51,326 nucleotides of DNA from Eubacteriales bacterium (lineage in GTDB: Bacteria > Bacillota > Clostridia > Christensenellales > UMGS416): the NCBI GenBank assembly GCA_028693155.1, contig JAQUVY010000004.1:1-51326 (forward strand), written 5' to 3'. Made by a program: the position numbers and the translations under genes. Positions 1-6,638 of the stretch are shown one piece after another. Within the stretch, counting starts at the first letter, position 1. Each line of letters starts with the position of its first letter. The notes beneath the pieces are model-generated. The model was not told the DNA's origin. It saw only the letters and a program-made list of their open reading frames with translations, and searched no databases.

Positions 1-2
1 CC

Positions 3-158
3 GGCGCGACGGTGCTGGGCGGCGACACGCGCATCGCTCACGACTCGGTGGTGGGCGGCAACGTGTGGTTGACGCACAGCATCCCGCCCTATTCCATGGT
101 GCACAATGCCCAGCCCTCCCCGGCCATTAAGGATATGTCGGGCAAGGGACGGGCATAA
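3..158 (+). CDS. Serine O-acetyltransferase, C-terminal fragment
   Basis: Only the last 51 codons are in the window; the gene starts upstream. The residues follow the hexapeptide-repeat (left-handed beta-helix) pattern, with the GGNVWLTHSIPP stretch typical of the EpsC/CysE-type serine acetyltransferases of Bacillota. The family makes O-acetylserine from serine and acetyl-CoA, the first step of cysteine synthesis, in the cytoplasm. It ends with TAA at 156-158. A 9-bp stem-loop lies just downstream (194-216) without a clear T-run. The family assignment rests on about 50 residues, so related hexapeptide acetyltransferases cannot be fully excluded. Confidence 0.75.
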   Translation, partial: GATVLGGDTRIAHDSVVGGNVWLTHSIPPYSMVHNAQPSPAIKDMSGKGRA

Positions 159-193
159 GCGGGGGAGACCCGCTGACGCAGTGCAGTTATGGG

Positions 194-216
194 AGCCCGG
201 CACTTTTTGCCGGGCT
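194..216 (+). terminator. Stem-loop after the serine acetyltransferase gene
   Basis: The arms agcccggca (194-202) and tgccgggct (208-216) pair perfectly around a 5-nt loop, 36 bases past the stop codon. There is no U-tract after it, so it is a weak candidate for an intrinsic terminator. Confidence 0.4.
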
Positions 217-224
217 GCTTGATA

Positions 225-264
225 CCGCGGCGTATTTGACACGCCGCGGAGGCACACTTATGAT
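225..264 (+). promoter_or_regulatory. Promoter with an inverted repeat enclosing the -35 box
   Basis: A TTGACA (236-241) and a TATGAT (259-264) are separated by exactly 17 bp, a near-consensus housekeeping promoter for the flippase and methyltransferase genes. The -35 box sits inside a perfect 9-bp inverted repeat, ccgcggcgt (225-233) and acgccgcgg (241-249), with a 7-bp spacer. That placement fits a repressor operator; the repressor is unknown. Confidence 0.65.
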
Positions 265-318
265 AAGAGCACATAGCCGCGGCGCGCAGGAAAGCGGGGT
301 CGCAGGCGCGGAGGGTAT

Positions 319-1374
319 ATGCGCACAGAGCCGGGTTTTTTCCGTAAAAATTGGTTGGCCATCGTCAGCATCGGCATTGCCTTTGTGATGATGATGGTGT
401 TTTTCTTCACCACGGACAGCCTCACCACGCTGGGCGAGCTAAGCGGCAATATGCGCTTGGGGTGGCTGGGCGTGGGGGTGGGGTGTATGCTCGTGTTTTG
501 GCTGCTGGAGGGCGTGGTCATCCACCTTTTGGTTCGCCGGGTAGATCGGCACTATTCCCTGGCTACGTCGGTGCAAACCGGCATGGTGGGGCAGTTTTAC
601 AGCGCGGTGACGCCCTTTTCCACCGGCGGGCAGCCCATGCAGGTTTTGCAGATGCACCAAAGCGGCCTGGCGGTGGGCGATGCCACCTCCATCATCACGC
701 TGAAGTCGCTGATCTTTCAGGTGGTGCTGGTGGTCTATGCCATGGTATGCGTCATCGCCAAAATGGACTATTTTCAGAACAGCGTCAGCAATTTTTCCTT
801 TGTGGCGGCGGTGGGGCTGGCGGTGCAGGTGCTGGTCATCGCGGTCATCGTGGTGCTGGCGTCCAGCCGGGTCAACACCGACCGTGCGGTGCGCGGCATG
901 CTTCGGTTTCTCACCCGCATTCACCTGGTGAAAAACCCCGAAGGCGCGGCGGAAAAGGTGCAGGAGCAGCTGGATGTGTTTCACCGCAGCCTGCGCGTGG
1001 CGCCGCGGGACACCTTGCCTCTGGCGCTGGCGCTCCTCCTGACCGCCGTGCAGCTGACCGCCTTTTTTGCCGTGCCCTACTGCATTTACCGTGCCTTTGG
1101 CTTTTCCGAGGCGTCGTTTTTCACCATGACGGCGGCCATGGCCTTTGTGTATGTGGTGTCCATGTTTGTGCCGCTGCCCGGCGCTTCGGGCGGCGCGGAG
1201 GGCAGCTTTCTGCTGTTCTTTGGGTTGTTTTTCCAGGCGGGCACCATCACCTCCGCCATTTTGCTGTGGCGCATTCTGACGTATTATCTGAACATCGGCG
1301 TAGGCTGCCTGTTTACCTTTCGAGCCAAGCGGCGGGAAAAGCTGGGGGCAGGCCCGGATGTTCCGCAGGCATAG
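319..1374 (+). CDS. Lysylphosphatidylglycerol synthase TM-region / UPF0104-type flippase-like membrane protein
   Basis: This 351-residue polytopic inner-membrane protein has about eight hydrophobic segments spread over the whole length and no soluble catalytic domain. It shows the family landmarks TPFSTGGQP (98-106), PLPGASGGAEGS (285-296) and WRIL plus two tyrosines (317-323). The same membrane domain forms the flippase half of MprF and the stand-alone YbhN/AglD-like proteins, so a role in moving a lipid or lipid-linked substrate is plausible, but the substrate is not shown. The start is the ATG at 319, preceded by gcggaggg; the earlier ATG at 260 is out of frame. It has its own promoter and probably shares a transcript with the methyltransferase 28 bp downstream. 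Confidence 0.85.
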   Translation: MRTEPGFFRKNWLAIVSIGIAFVMMMVFFFTTDSLTTLGELSGNMRLGWLGVGVGCMLVFWLLEGVVIHLLVRRVDRHYSLATSVQTGMVGQFYSAVTPFSTGGQPMQVLQMHQSGLAVGDATSIITLKSLIFQVVLVVYAMVCVIAKMDYFQNSVSNFSFVAAVGLAVQVLVIAVIVVLASSRVNTDRAVRGMLRFLTRIHLVKNPEGAAEKVQEQLDVFHRSLRVAPRDTLPLALALLLTAVQLTAFFAVPYCIYRAFGFSEASFFTMTAAMAFVYVVSMFVPLPGASGGAEGSFLLFFGLFFQAGTITSAILLWRILTYYLNIGVGCLFTFRAKRREKLGAGPDVPQA

Positions 1375-1402
1375 CCCTGCAAAAGGGGCTTAAGGAGGGG
1401 CA

Positions 1403-2158
1403 ATGGATTTCAGAAAGACGTACGACCGCATTCCCGAGGAGTTTGACCGGTGGAGACCACGCTATTGCCCGGAGCTGTTTGCCGAGGTGATCGGATACGC
1501 AGGGCTGGGGACGCACAGCGCGGCGCTGGAGATTGGCCCGGGAACGGGGCAGGCGACCGAACCGTTTTTGCGGTGCGGCTGCAATTATTTGGCGGTGGAG
1601 CTGGGCGAGCGGTTTGTGGACTTCATGAAGCGGCGCTTCGGCGGGTACGACAATTTCCACATCGTCCACGGCGATTTTGAGACCTGCGAGCTGGGGCAGG
1701 AACGCTTTGATCTGGTGTTTTCCGCGGCGACCATACAGTGGATCCCCGAAGCCGTGGCTTTTTCCAAGTCGTTTCGGCTGCTCAAAAGCGGGGGCGCGCT
1801 GGCCATGTTTATGACCCGCACCGATGACAGATCGGCCAATCCCGAGCTGTATGAGGCCATCGAGCGGGTGTATGAGGCGCACTTTCATGTGGAGACGAAA
1901 TATACCTGCAAGCTGGATTATACCAACGCGGTAAATTACGGATTTACGGACTTTCATTATCAGGATTGGAAAAACGTCCGCATCTATACGGCCGAGGAAT
2001 ACGTTCAGTATCTGGCGGCTACGCAGGTGGAGCACATCACGCTGCAGGAGCCCTATCGCTCCCGCTTTTTTGACGGCGTTCGTCAAGCGGTGCTGGCCGC
2101 GGGCGATCGCATTGAGCTGCGGAACACCATTGCGCTATATTTGGCAAAGAAGCCCTAA
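1403..2158 (+). CDS. Class I SAM-dependent methyltransferase
   Basis: The protein has 251 residues and a Rossmann-type methyltransferase fold. Motif I is LEIGPGTG (42-49), followed by the acidic residue of strand 2 (Glu66 in AVELG), and a motif IV-like FDLVFSAATIQWI near residue 105. It is cytoplasmic and uses S-adenosylmethionine; the acceptor cannot be told from sequence, though the layout resembles the small-molecule/UbiE-like families. A strong ggagggg RBS precedes the ATG. It probably forms an operon with the flippase-like gene and ends at a strong bidirectional terminator. Confidence 0.85.
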   Translation: MDFRKTYDRIPEEFDRWRPRYCPELFAEVIGYAGLGTHSAALEIGPGTGQATEPFLRCGCNYLAVELGERFVDFMKRRFGGYDNFHIVHGDFETCELGQERFDLVFSAATIQWIPEAVAFSKSFRLLKSGGALAMFMTRTDDRSANPELYEAIERVYEAHFHVETKYTCKLDYTNAVNYGFTDFHYQDWKNVRIYTAEEYVQYLAATQVEHITLQEPYRSRFFDGVRQAVLAAGDRIELRNTIALYLAKKP

Positions 2159-2165
2159 ACGAACA

Positions 2166-2204
2166 AAACAACAGCCCGGAGATTGCTTCTCCGGGCTGTT
2201 GTTT
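2166..2204. terminator. Bidirectional intrinsic terminator between convergent genes
   Basis: A perfect 17-bp stem (2166-2182 with 2188-2204) and 5-nt loop lies between the methyltransferase stop (2158) and the stop of the minus-strand gene (2216). The outer arm bases are A on one side and T on the other, so it can end transcription from both directions. Confidence 0.85.
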
Positions 2205-2215
2205 GATAAGGGGGC

Positions 2216-2677
2216 TCAGGTGAGATCCTGCACGGTGATTTTGCGCAGCTCTTTTTCGTGGCGATCCTGTTTGCGGCAGGCCAGATAGATCAGCAAAAAG
2301 AGGAGAGTAGGAATGTTGCTCACCAAAAAGGTGACCAGCGCAAAAAGCGCGACGGCACCCGCGGGGGAGCGGCCGGCTCCCTGCGCGCCCACGGCCAGCA
2401 GGTCCCCGGTGGAGGGTAAAAAGCTGTGCTCCTCCTGCTGGATCGCTGCCGAACCGTCGGGCAGCTGAGTGGCCTGACTTTGCGTGGTGGCACCCCCGGG
2501 GATAAACAGCGTCAGCGCGACGGTGATGCTCAGCGCAAGTAGCAGGCTGACGCCGGGGAGGATCAACCCGGGCAGCTTTGCCCTGCGCCGGGAGAGGAAC
2601 ACCTGCAAAACCACCAGCCCGGCCAACACGGCCAAAGAGTGCAGCAAAACCAAAAAAATCAATGCCAGGGCGTTCAT
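2216..2677 (-). CDS. Small membrane protein of unknown function
   Basis: This 153-residue protein has three strongly hydrophobic segments: near residues 3-25, 37-58 and 112-135. Between the second and third is a polar stretch rich in Gln, Thr and Ser that would lie on one face of the membrane. I do not recognise a named family. The start ATG overlaps the stop of the DUF2089-like gene by 4 bp (ATGA), so the two are translationally coupled. That coupling suggests the membrane protein acts with, or is controlled together with, the HTH-like protein. The gene ends at the bidirectional terminator. Confidence 0.7.
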   Translation of the reverse strand: MNALALIFLVLLHSLAVLAGLVVLQVFLSRRRAKLPGLILPGVSLLLALSITVALTLFIPGGATTQSQATQLPDGSAAIQQEEHSFLPSTGDLLAVGAQGAGRSPAGAVALFALVTFLVSNIPTLLFLLIYLACRKQDRHEKELRKITVQDLT

Positions 2678-2985
2678 GATAATTTCTCATCCTCCTTGTG
2701 ATGCTTTTTGTATTCGCCGATCAAAAGCTTTGCGGTTTCCACATCCAGCCGTTCGCTCACGGCCAGGCGCTTGACCAGCGCGATAAAGGGCTCCTGCGCG
2801 GCGTCCGAGTTGATCTGGATCTTCTGGATCAGCCGATCCAGGCGCAGGCGAACGGTGGGGTATGTCACGCCGTATTGCCCGGCCATCTCCTTAAGCGACC
2901 CCGAGGCCAGGATAAAACGCTTGATAAAGGCCACGTCGTCGTCATCCAGCTCGGCCATCCATTCCGGAACAATTTGTATGGACAC
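2674..2985 (-). CDS. DUF2089-family helix-turn-helix-like protein
   Basis: This 103-residue protein resembles DUF2089-type proteins: an acidic N-terminus (PEWM then ELDDDD), FIKRFILASGSLKEMA, and a helix-turn-helix-like segment, YGVTYPTVRLRLDRLI. The family is thought to be DNA-binding but is little studied. I set the start at the GTG at 2985, because an upstream ATG at 3006 would have to translate the aaaggag that is clearly the RBS. The gene is transcribed from a near-consensus promoter at 3012-3040 and is coupled to the downstream membrane protein gene by an ATGA overlap. A regulatory role is inferred. Confidence 0.75.
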   Translation of the reverse strand: MSIQIVPEWMAELDDDDVAFIKRFILASGSLKEMAGQYGVTYPTVRLRLDRLIQKIQINSDAAQEPFIALVKRLAVSERLDVETAKLLIGEYKKHHKEDEKLS

Positions 2986-3011
2986 GGTATCATCTCCTTT
3001 CAACAATATTT

Positions 3012-3040
3012 ATAATAACGTTTAATAAAGTTAAAGTCAA
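3012..3040 (-). promoter_or_regulatory. Promoter of the DUF2089 / membrane protein operon
   Basis: Read on the minus strand, TTGACT (3040-3035), a 17-bp spacer and TATTAT (3017-3012) lie in an AT-rich stretch 27 bp upstream of the GTG start. This is one of the few AT-rich patches in the region. Confidence 0.7.
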
Positions 3041-3308
3041 TAGAAAAATAAAACTAAATAATATTTTTTGCAGTCGGCCTGCCCGCCATTTGCCATGCGA
3101 CGAAGAAAACACACGGGGGCGCTGCGCAGCGGTGCTCTTGCTGCGTTTTTCTTTGAAATGAGGCAAAATGCAACAAATTGCATGGGAAAGTGCCGCAATG
3201 CCGTTGTTTCTTCGCGCACGGAACGACGAATTCCGCAGCCGGGCAAAGTTAGGATGGAAGAAAACAAAACGATTTGCATTTTGCCAAACGGTGCGCGAAG
3301 GAGAGAAC
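3041..3308 (+). promoter_or_regulatory. Divergent intergenic region upstream of spoIIE
   Basis: This stretch holds no convincing gene. It has two CGACGAA elements (3098-3104 and 3224-3230), each a 6-of-7 match to the Spo0A box core TGNCGAA, and an inverted repeat atgcaa/ttgcat (3168-3183). Spo0A control of spoIIE is known in Bacillus subtilis, so these are weak but reasonable candidates. I could not identify -35 and -10 boxes for spoIIE with confidence. Confidence 0.3.
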
Positions 3309-5696
3309 ATGAAACGTTGGCTGCAAAAGATGATCAACGGCCCGGTGTGGCGGCGGGCGGTGGTGTGGGCGGGAACCATCGCGGGAGGCGTCCTTTTGGG
3401 CAGGGTGGATCTGCTGGGGGGCATCATGCCCTTTGGCGGGGCGTGGGTCATGGCGGCGGGCATGGCCGGGCTGCCGGTGACGGGAGCCATACTGGGCGTG
3501 CTGGTGGGCACCCTGACCCTGGGCGTGTCTTTGACGCATTTGACCGTGCTGCTGCCGGCGGCGCTGGTGTTTTTTGCCATGCTGGTGGCGCGCCGAACCC
3601 AATGGCAGCCCGGCGTGGGCATGGGCATTTTGCTGCTGACGGCGGCACGGCTGAGCCTGCTGCCCTTTTCTGCTTTTTTGATCTACGATCTGGTGCGCTT
3701 TGCCATTGAATCTCTGCTGGCCGCGGGAAGCTGCTATGTGCTGTGTCATGCCGCCCAGGCGGCGCAGCAGCGTTTTCACATGAAGGAAGGGCGGCAGAGG
3801 CTGTGCGTAACGGTGGCGGCGGCCATGCTGCTGTGCGGCTTGACCGATGCAGAGGTGTTTGGGTTTTTTCCTCAGTATTTTTTGGCGGCGGGGCTCACAC
3901 TGTGGGCGGCCTGGGTGGGGGGCGGCGCGTTGGGCGCGGCCTGCGGCCTGGGGGTGGGCATGGTGCTGTCGCTGGGTGGTGTGGATGTGTCGGTGGCGGC
4001 GGCGCTGGGCGCGGGGGGATTGCTGTGCGGCGTGTTTCGGCCGGCCGGGCGCGTTTTTTGCGCGCTGGGGCTGCTGCTGGGCGATGTGGTCATGACAGCC
4101 TGGACGACGCTGTTTGCCGTGCCGGCGCTGCCCCTTTTGGAGACGGCCGCCGCAGCGCTGACGCTTGTGGTGGTGCCCACGCGCCCGGCCAAGCAGTTTG
4201 CGCAGAGCATTTTGCCTTCGCAGCAGGAGCGAGAGCGGCAGCGGGAGCTGAAGCTGGACAAGCTGCGCAGCGAAACGGTGGAGCGTATCGACTGCTTTGC
4301 CCAGTGCCTTGAGGAGCTGTCCGGCGTGTTCAGCGAAGCGGTGGTCAGCGAAGCGGGCACCATGGAGGATGTGGCGCCGCTGCTGGAGGCGGTGGCGGAC
4401 GAGGCGTGCGGCGACTGCCCGCTTTTTGAACGCTGCTGGGAAAAGGAGTTTTATGTGACCTATCAGTGCTTTGTCCGCACGCTGACCGCCCCGGGAAAAC
4501 GGCGCATCATTTTGGAAGAAGATTTCCCCCCCGAGTTTCGCCGCAAATGCCGGCGCTTTGAGGCCGTGATGCGTTCCCTGCGCACCGTATACAGCCTGTT
4601 TCGCATTAAAACCGGCTATCGCAAGCGCATTGAGGAAAGTCGTTTTCTGGTGGGGCGGCAGCTGTCGGGCGTCAGCCGGGTCATGGAGGAGCTGGCCGGT
4701 CAGGTGGATCTGCAAATTCGATTTGACGACGATGCGGCGGCATTGGTGCGCCAGGCGCTGGAAAACGCGGGCGTGTCGGTGCGCAGCGCCGTGGCGCACC
4801 AGACTGCGGGCGGGCTGGTGGTCAACGCGGCGGTGAAGGGCTGCGGGGGAAAGCGCAAGTGCCGAAATCTGGAGAGCATCATCAGCCGTGCCTTGGGGTA
4901 TCCCATGCGCAAGGCGCCCAATGTATGCAAGGGAACAGGAACCTGCTCACTGTGCTTTCGGCAGGCGGCCATGATGCACGTGGCCTGCACCATGCGCCAA
5001 ATGGCGCGGGAAACGGGAATGTGCGGCGATTCCTGCGTGCATATGGCGGTGGAGGATGGCTATTTTATGGCCGTGTCCGACGGCATGGGCACAGGCGCGC
5101 GGGCGGCGATGGAATCCAAGGCTACCATTTCGCTGCTGAAAAAGTTTTATGCGGCGGGCTTTCCCGAGGATATTATTTTTGACGCCATCAACCAGGTGAT
5201 GCTGCTGCGGTCGGCCAGCGAAATGTATTCCACGGTGGATTTTTGCAAGCTGGATCTGGTGGCGGGAGAGGCCCGGTTCATCAAGATCGGCGCGCCCCCT
5301 TCGTTTATTTTGCGGGGCAGCCGGGTGCTGAGCGTGCTTTCGCCCAGCTTGCCGTTGGGCATTATGGAAAACGTGACGCCCGGCGCGGTGCGGCGGGTGC
5401 TGGAGGATGGGGATCTGGTGGTCATGCTCAGCGACGGCATTTGCGCCGAAACGGAAATGGAGTGAGTGGAGGCCACGCTGCCTAAGCTGAACCGTGAGGA
5501 TCCCGAAAAACTGGCGGAGGAGCTGATGCGCCGCGCGTGCGACCGCTTTGGGCGGCGGGATGATATGACCGTGCTGGCGGCGCAGGTGCGCATGCCGCGC
5601 GGCAACACCGCCGCCACCCGCGAGCGTCATAAGCTGGTGCGCTGGCGCGCCAGGGTAGAAAGCGCCGCGCCTTTGGCGCGGCGCGAGGGCGGCTAA
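3309..5696 (+). pseudogene. spoIIE: Stage II sporulation protein E (PP2C phosphatase) with in-frame TGA
   Basis: SpoIIE dephosphorylates SpoIIAA and so activates sigma-F in the forespore; it also works at the polar septum. The reading frame has about ten membrane helices (residues ~20-330), a central regulatory region with cysteine pairs, and a C-terminal PPM/PP2C domain: Asp591 in SDGMGTGARA, Asp709 in SDGIC, and the last metal-binding DDMTV at 751-755. Codon 719 is TGA (5463-5465). The same frame then continues without a break to TAA at 5694-5696, giving 795 codons in all, near the 827 of B. subtilis. Stopping at 719 would remove DDMTV and should kill the phosphatase. The start is ATG 3309 with RBS gaaggagag. 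TGA is a normal stop for many genes here, so this looks like a nonsense mutation, read-through, or a sequence error. Confidence 0.85.
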
Positions 5697-5954
5697 GAGC
5701 TTCTGCTGACGATGATGCCGATAGGAATACCGCAGGTGTTCCGAAAGGCGGTGGCGCGGCGCGAGGGCGGCTAAGAGCTTCTGCTGACGCTGATGCCGAA
5801 AGAAACACCGCAGGTGTTCCGAAAGGCGGCGGCGCGGCGCGAGGGCGGCTAAGAGCTTCTGCTGACGCTGATGCCGATAAGGAATACCGCAGGTGTTCCG
5901 AAAGGCGGTGGCGCGGCGCGAGGGCAGCTAAGAGTTTTTGCTAACGATGATGCC
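5675..5954. repeat. 78-bp tandem repeat overlapping the spoIIE 3' end
   Basis: Copies start at 5675, 5753 and 5831 (78 bp apart) and at 5910 (79 bp later; a diverged partial copy). Each starts with ggcgcggcgcgagg and includes a stop codon in the spoIIE frame, cttctgctgacg, and a small hairpin (aayacc, gca, ggtgtt). The first copy supplies the last codons and the stop of spoIIE. The period is a multiple of three, so the frame is kept from copy to copy. There is no spacer diversity, so this is not a CRISPR array. Confidence 0.9.
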
Positions 5955-5961
5955 GGCAGGG

Positions 5962-6070
5962 CGTCGCCCTGCACCCAAGGGGCGGCTGCCCCTTGAACCC
6001 CTTCTTGGGTACATAAAGAGTTTAGCGCTTGCCCTTGGCCATTGGGCTTGTGAAAAAGCGACGGGGTCGC
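5962..6070. repeat. Flanking repeat, copy 1
   Basis: This segment shares tcgccctgcaccc, cttgggtacataaa and gggcttgtgaaaaagcgacg with a second copy at 6508-6590. It also contains an extra palindrome, aaggggc/gccccttg, that copy 2 lacks. The two copies bracket the palindrome block and the 131-bp duplication. Confidence 0.75.
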
Positions 6071-6243
6071 CGCAGGATTTCTGCCACGGAAGCAATTTCT
6101 TAAGCGCAGAAGCGGTTTTACCCCGGGGTCTGGGGGATACCCCCAGACGGGAGGGGGAATGGGGGTTGCCAGGGGGATTTGGGGGACGCATCGTAACGTC
6201 CCCCAATCTCCTTGGCCCCCGCCGGAGGCGAGTTCCCAAAGGA
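6071..6243. other. Palindrome-rich non-coding stretch
   Basis: No gene is visible. The stretch has two perfect hairpins: gtctggggg/cccccagac with a 3-nt loop (6128-6148) and ttgggggacg/cgtcccccaa with an 8-nt loop (6179-6206). It is very G-rich on the plus strand. Such elements resemble REP-like intergenic repeats, but a genome-wide copy count would be needed to say so. Confidence 0.6.
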
Positions 6244-6505
6244 CGAAGTCCCTTGTGGGCATTTTTAGCATTTTTCTGCCTACACCGCTCTCATATTGCC
6301 GCTGCACGGCAATATTGCGCTTAAGTTGAGCGTGTTTCAGCCGCCAGTGCCGCTGGGGCGGCACTGGTTAGGGGCGAAGTCCCTTGTGGGCATTTTTAGC
6401 ATTTTTCTGCCTACACCGCTCTCATATTGCCGCTGCACGGCAATATTGCGCTTAAGTTGAGCGTGTTTCAGCTGCCAGTGCCGTTGGGGCAGCACTGGTT
6501 AGGGG
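6244..6505. repeat. 131-bp tandem duplication with two conserved hairpins
   Basis: Copy A is 6244-6374 and copy B is 6375-6505, almost identical. Each contains a 9-bp hairpin (atattgccg/cggcaatat, 6293-6315 in copy A) and a second hairpin, gcYgcc/ggcRgc (6340-6362 in copy A). In the second hairpin both arms change together between copies. No coding function is evident. Confidence 0.9.
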
Positions 6506-6507
6506 GC

Positions 6508-6590
6508 GGTCGCCCTGCACCCCTCTTGGGTACATAAAAGGGTGGCAGGCACTCTTTACCGCTGGGCTTGTGAGGAAGCGACGGGCTGGC
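6508..6590. repeat. Flanking repeat, copy 2
   Basis: This is the second copy of the element at 5962-6070, sharing tcgccctgcaccc, cttgggtacataaa and gggcttgtga with it, with a shorter middle. It ends about 50 bp before the tilS start, so the repeat block fills nearly the whole spoIIE-tilS gap. Confidence 0.75.
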
Positions 6591-6609
6591 CGTCCCTTGC
6601 CGCCTATCT

Positions 6610-6637
6610 TGTTTTTTCTTTGCAATGAAGTTACAAT
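6610..6637 (+). promoter_or_regulatory. Possible tilS-hpt promoter
   Basis: TTGTTT, a 17-bp spacer and TACAAT (6632-6637) lie just outside the repeat block. If it is used, transcription would begin near 6644, inside the annotated tilS start, which argues for a slightly later start codon. Confidence 0.4.
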
Positions 6638-6638
6638 A

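Noticed and set aside
5463-5465. Selenocysteine or a code with TGA as Trp
   Set aside because: No selenocysteine insertion hairpin is evident just downstream and the site is not a redox site. Many intact genes here end in TGA, so general reassignment is excluded.
5482-5808. Minus-strand frame across the 78-bp repeats, with a repeating FGTPAVFLSAS segment
   Set aside because: The repeat period is a multiple of three, so any frame without a stop stays open. No RBS or family resemblance is seen.
5675-6505. CRISPR array
   Set aside because: The repeats are 78 and 131 bp, directly adjacent, with no unique spacers, and there are no cas genes.
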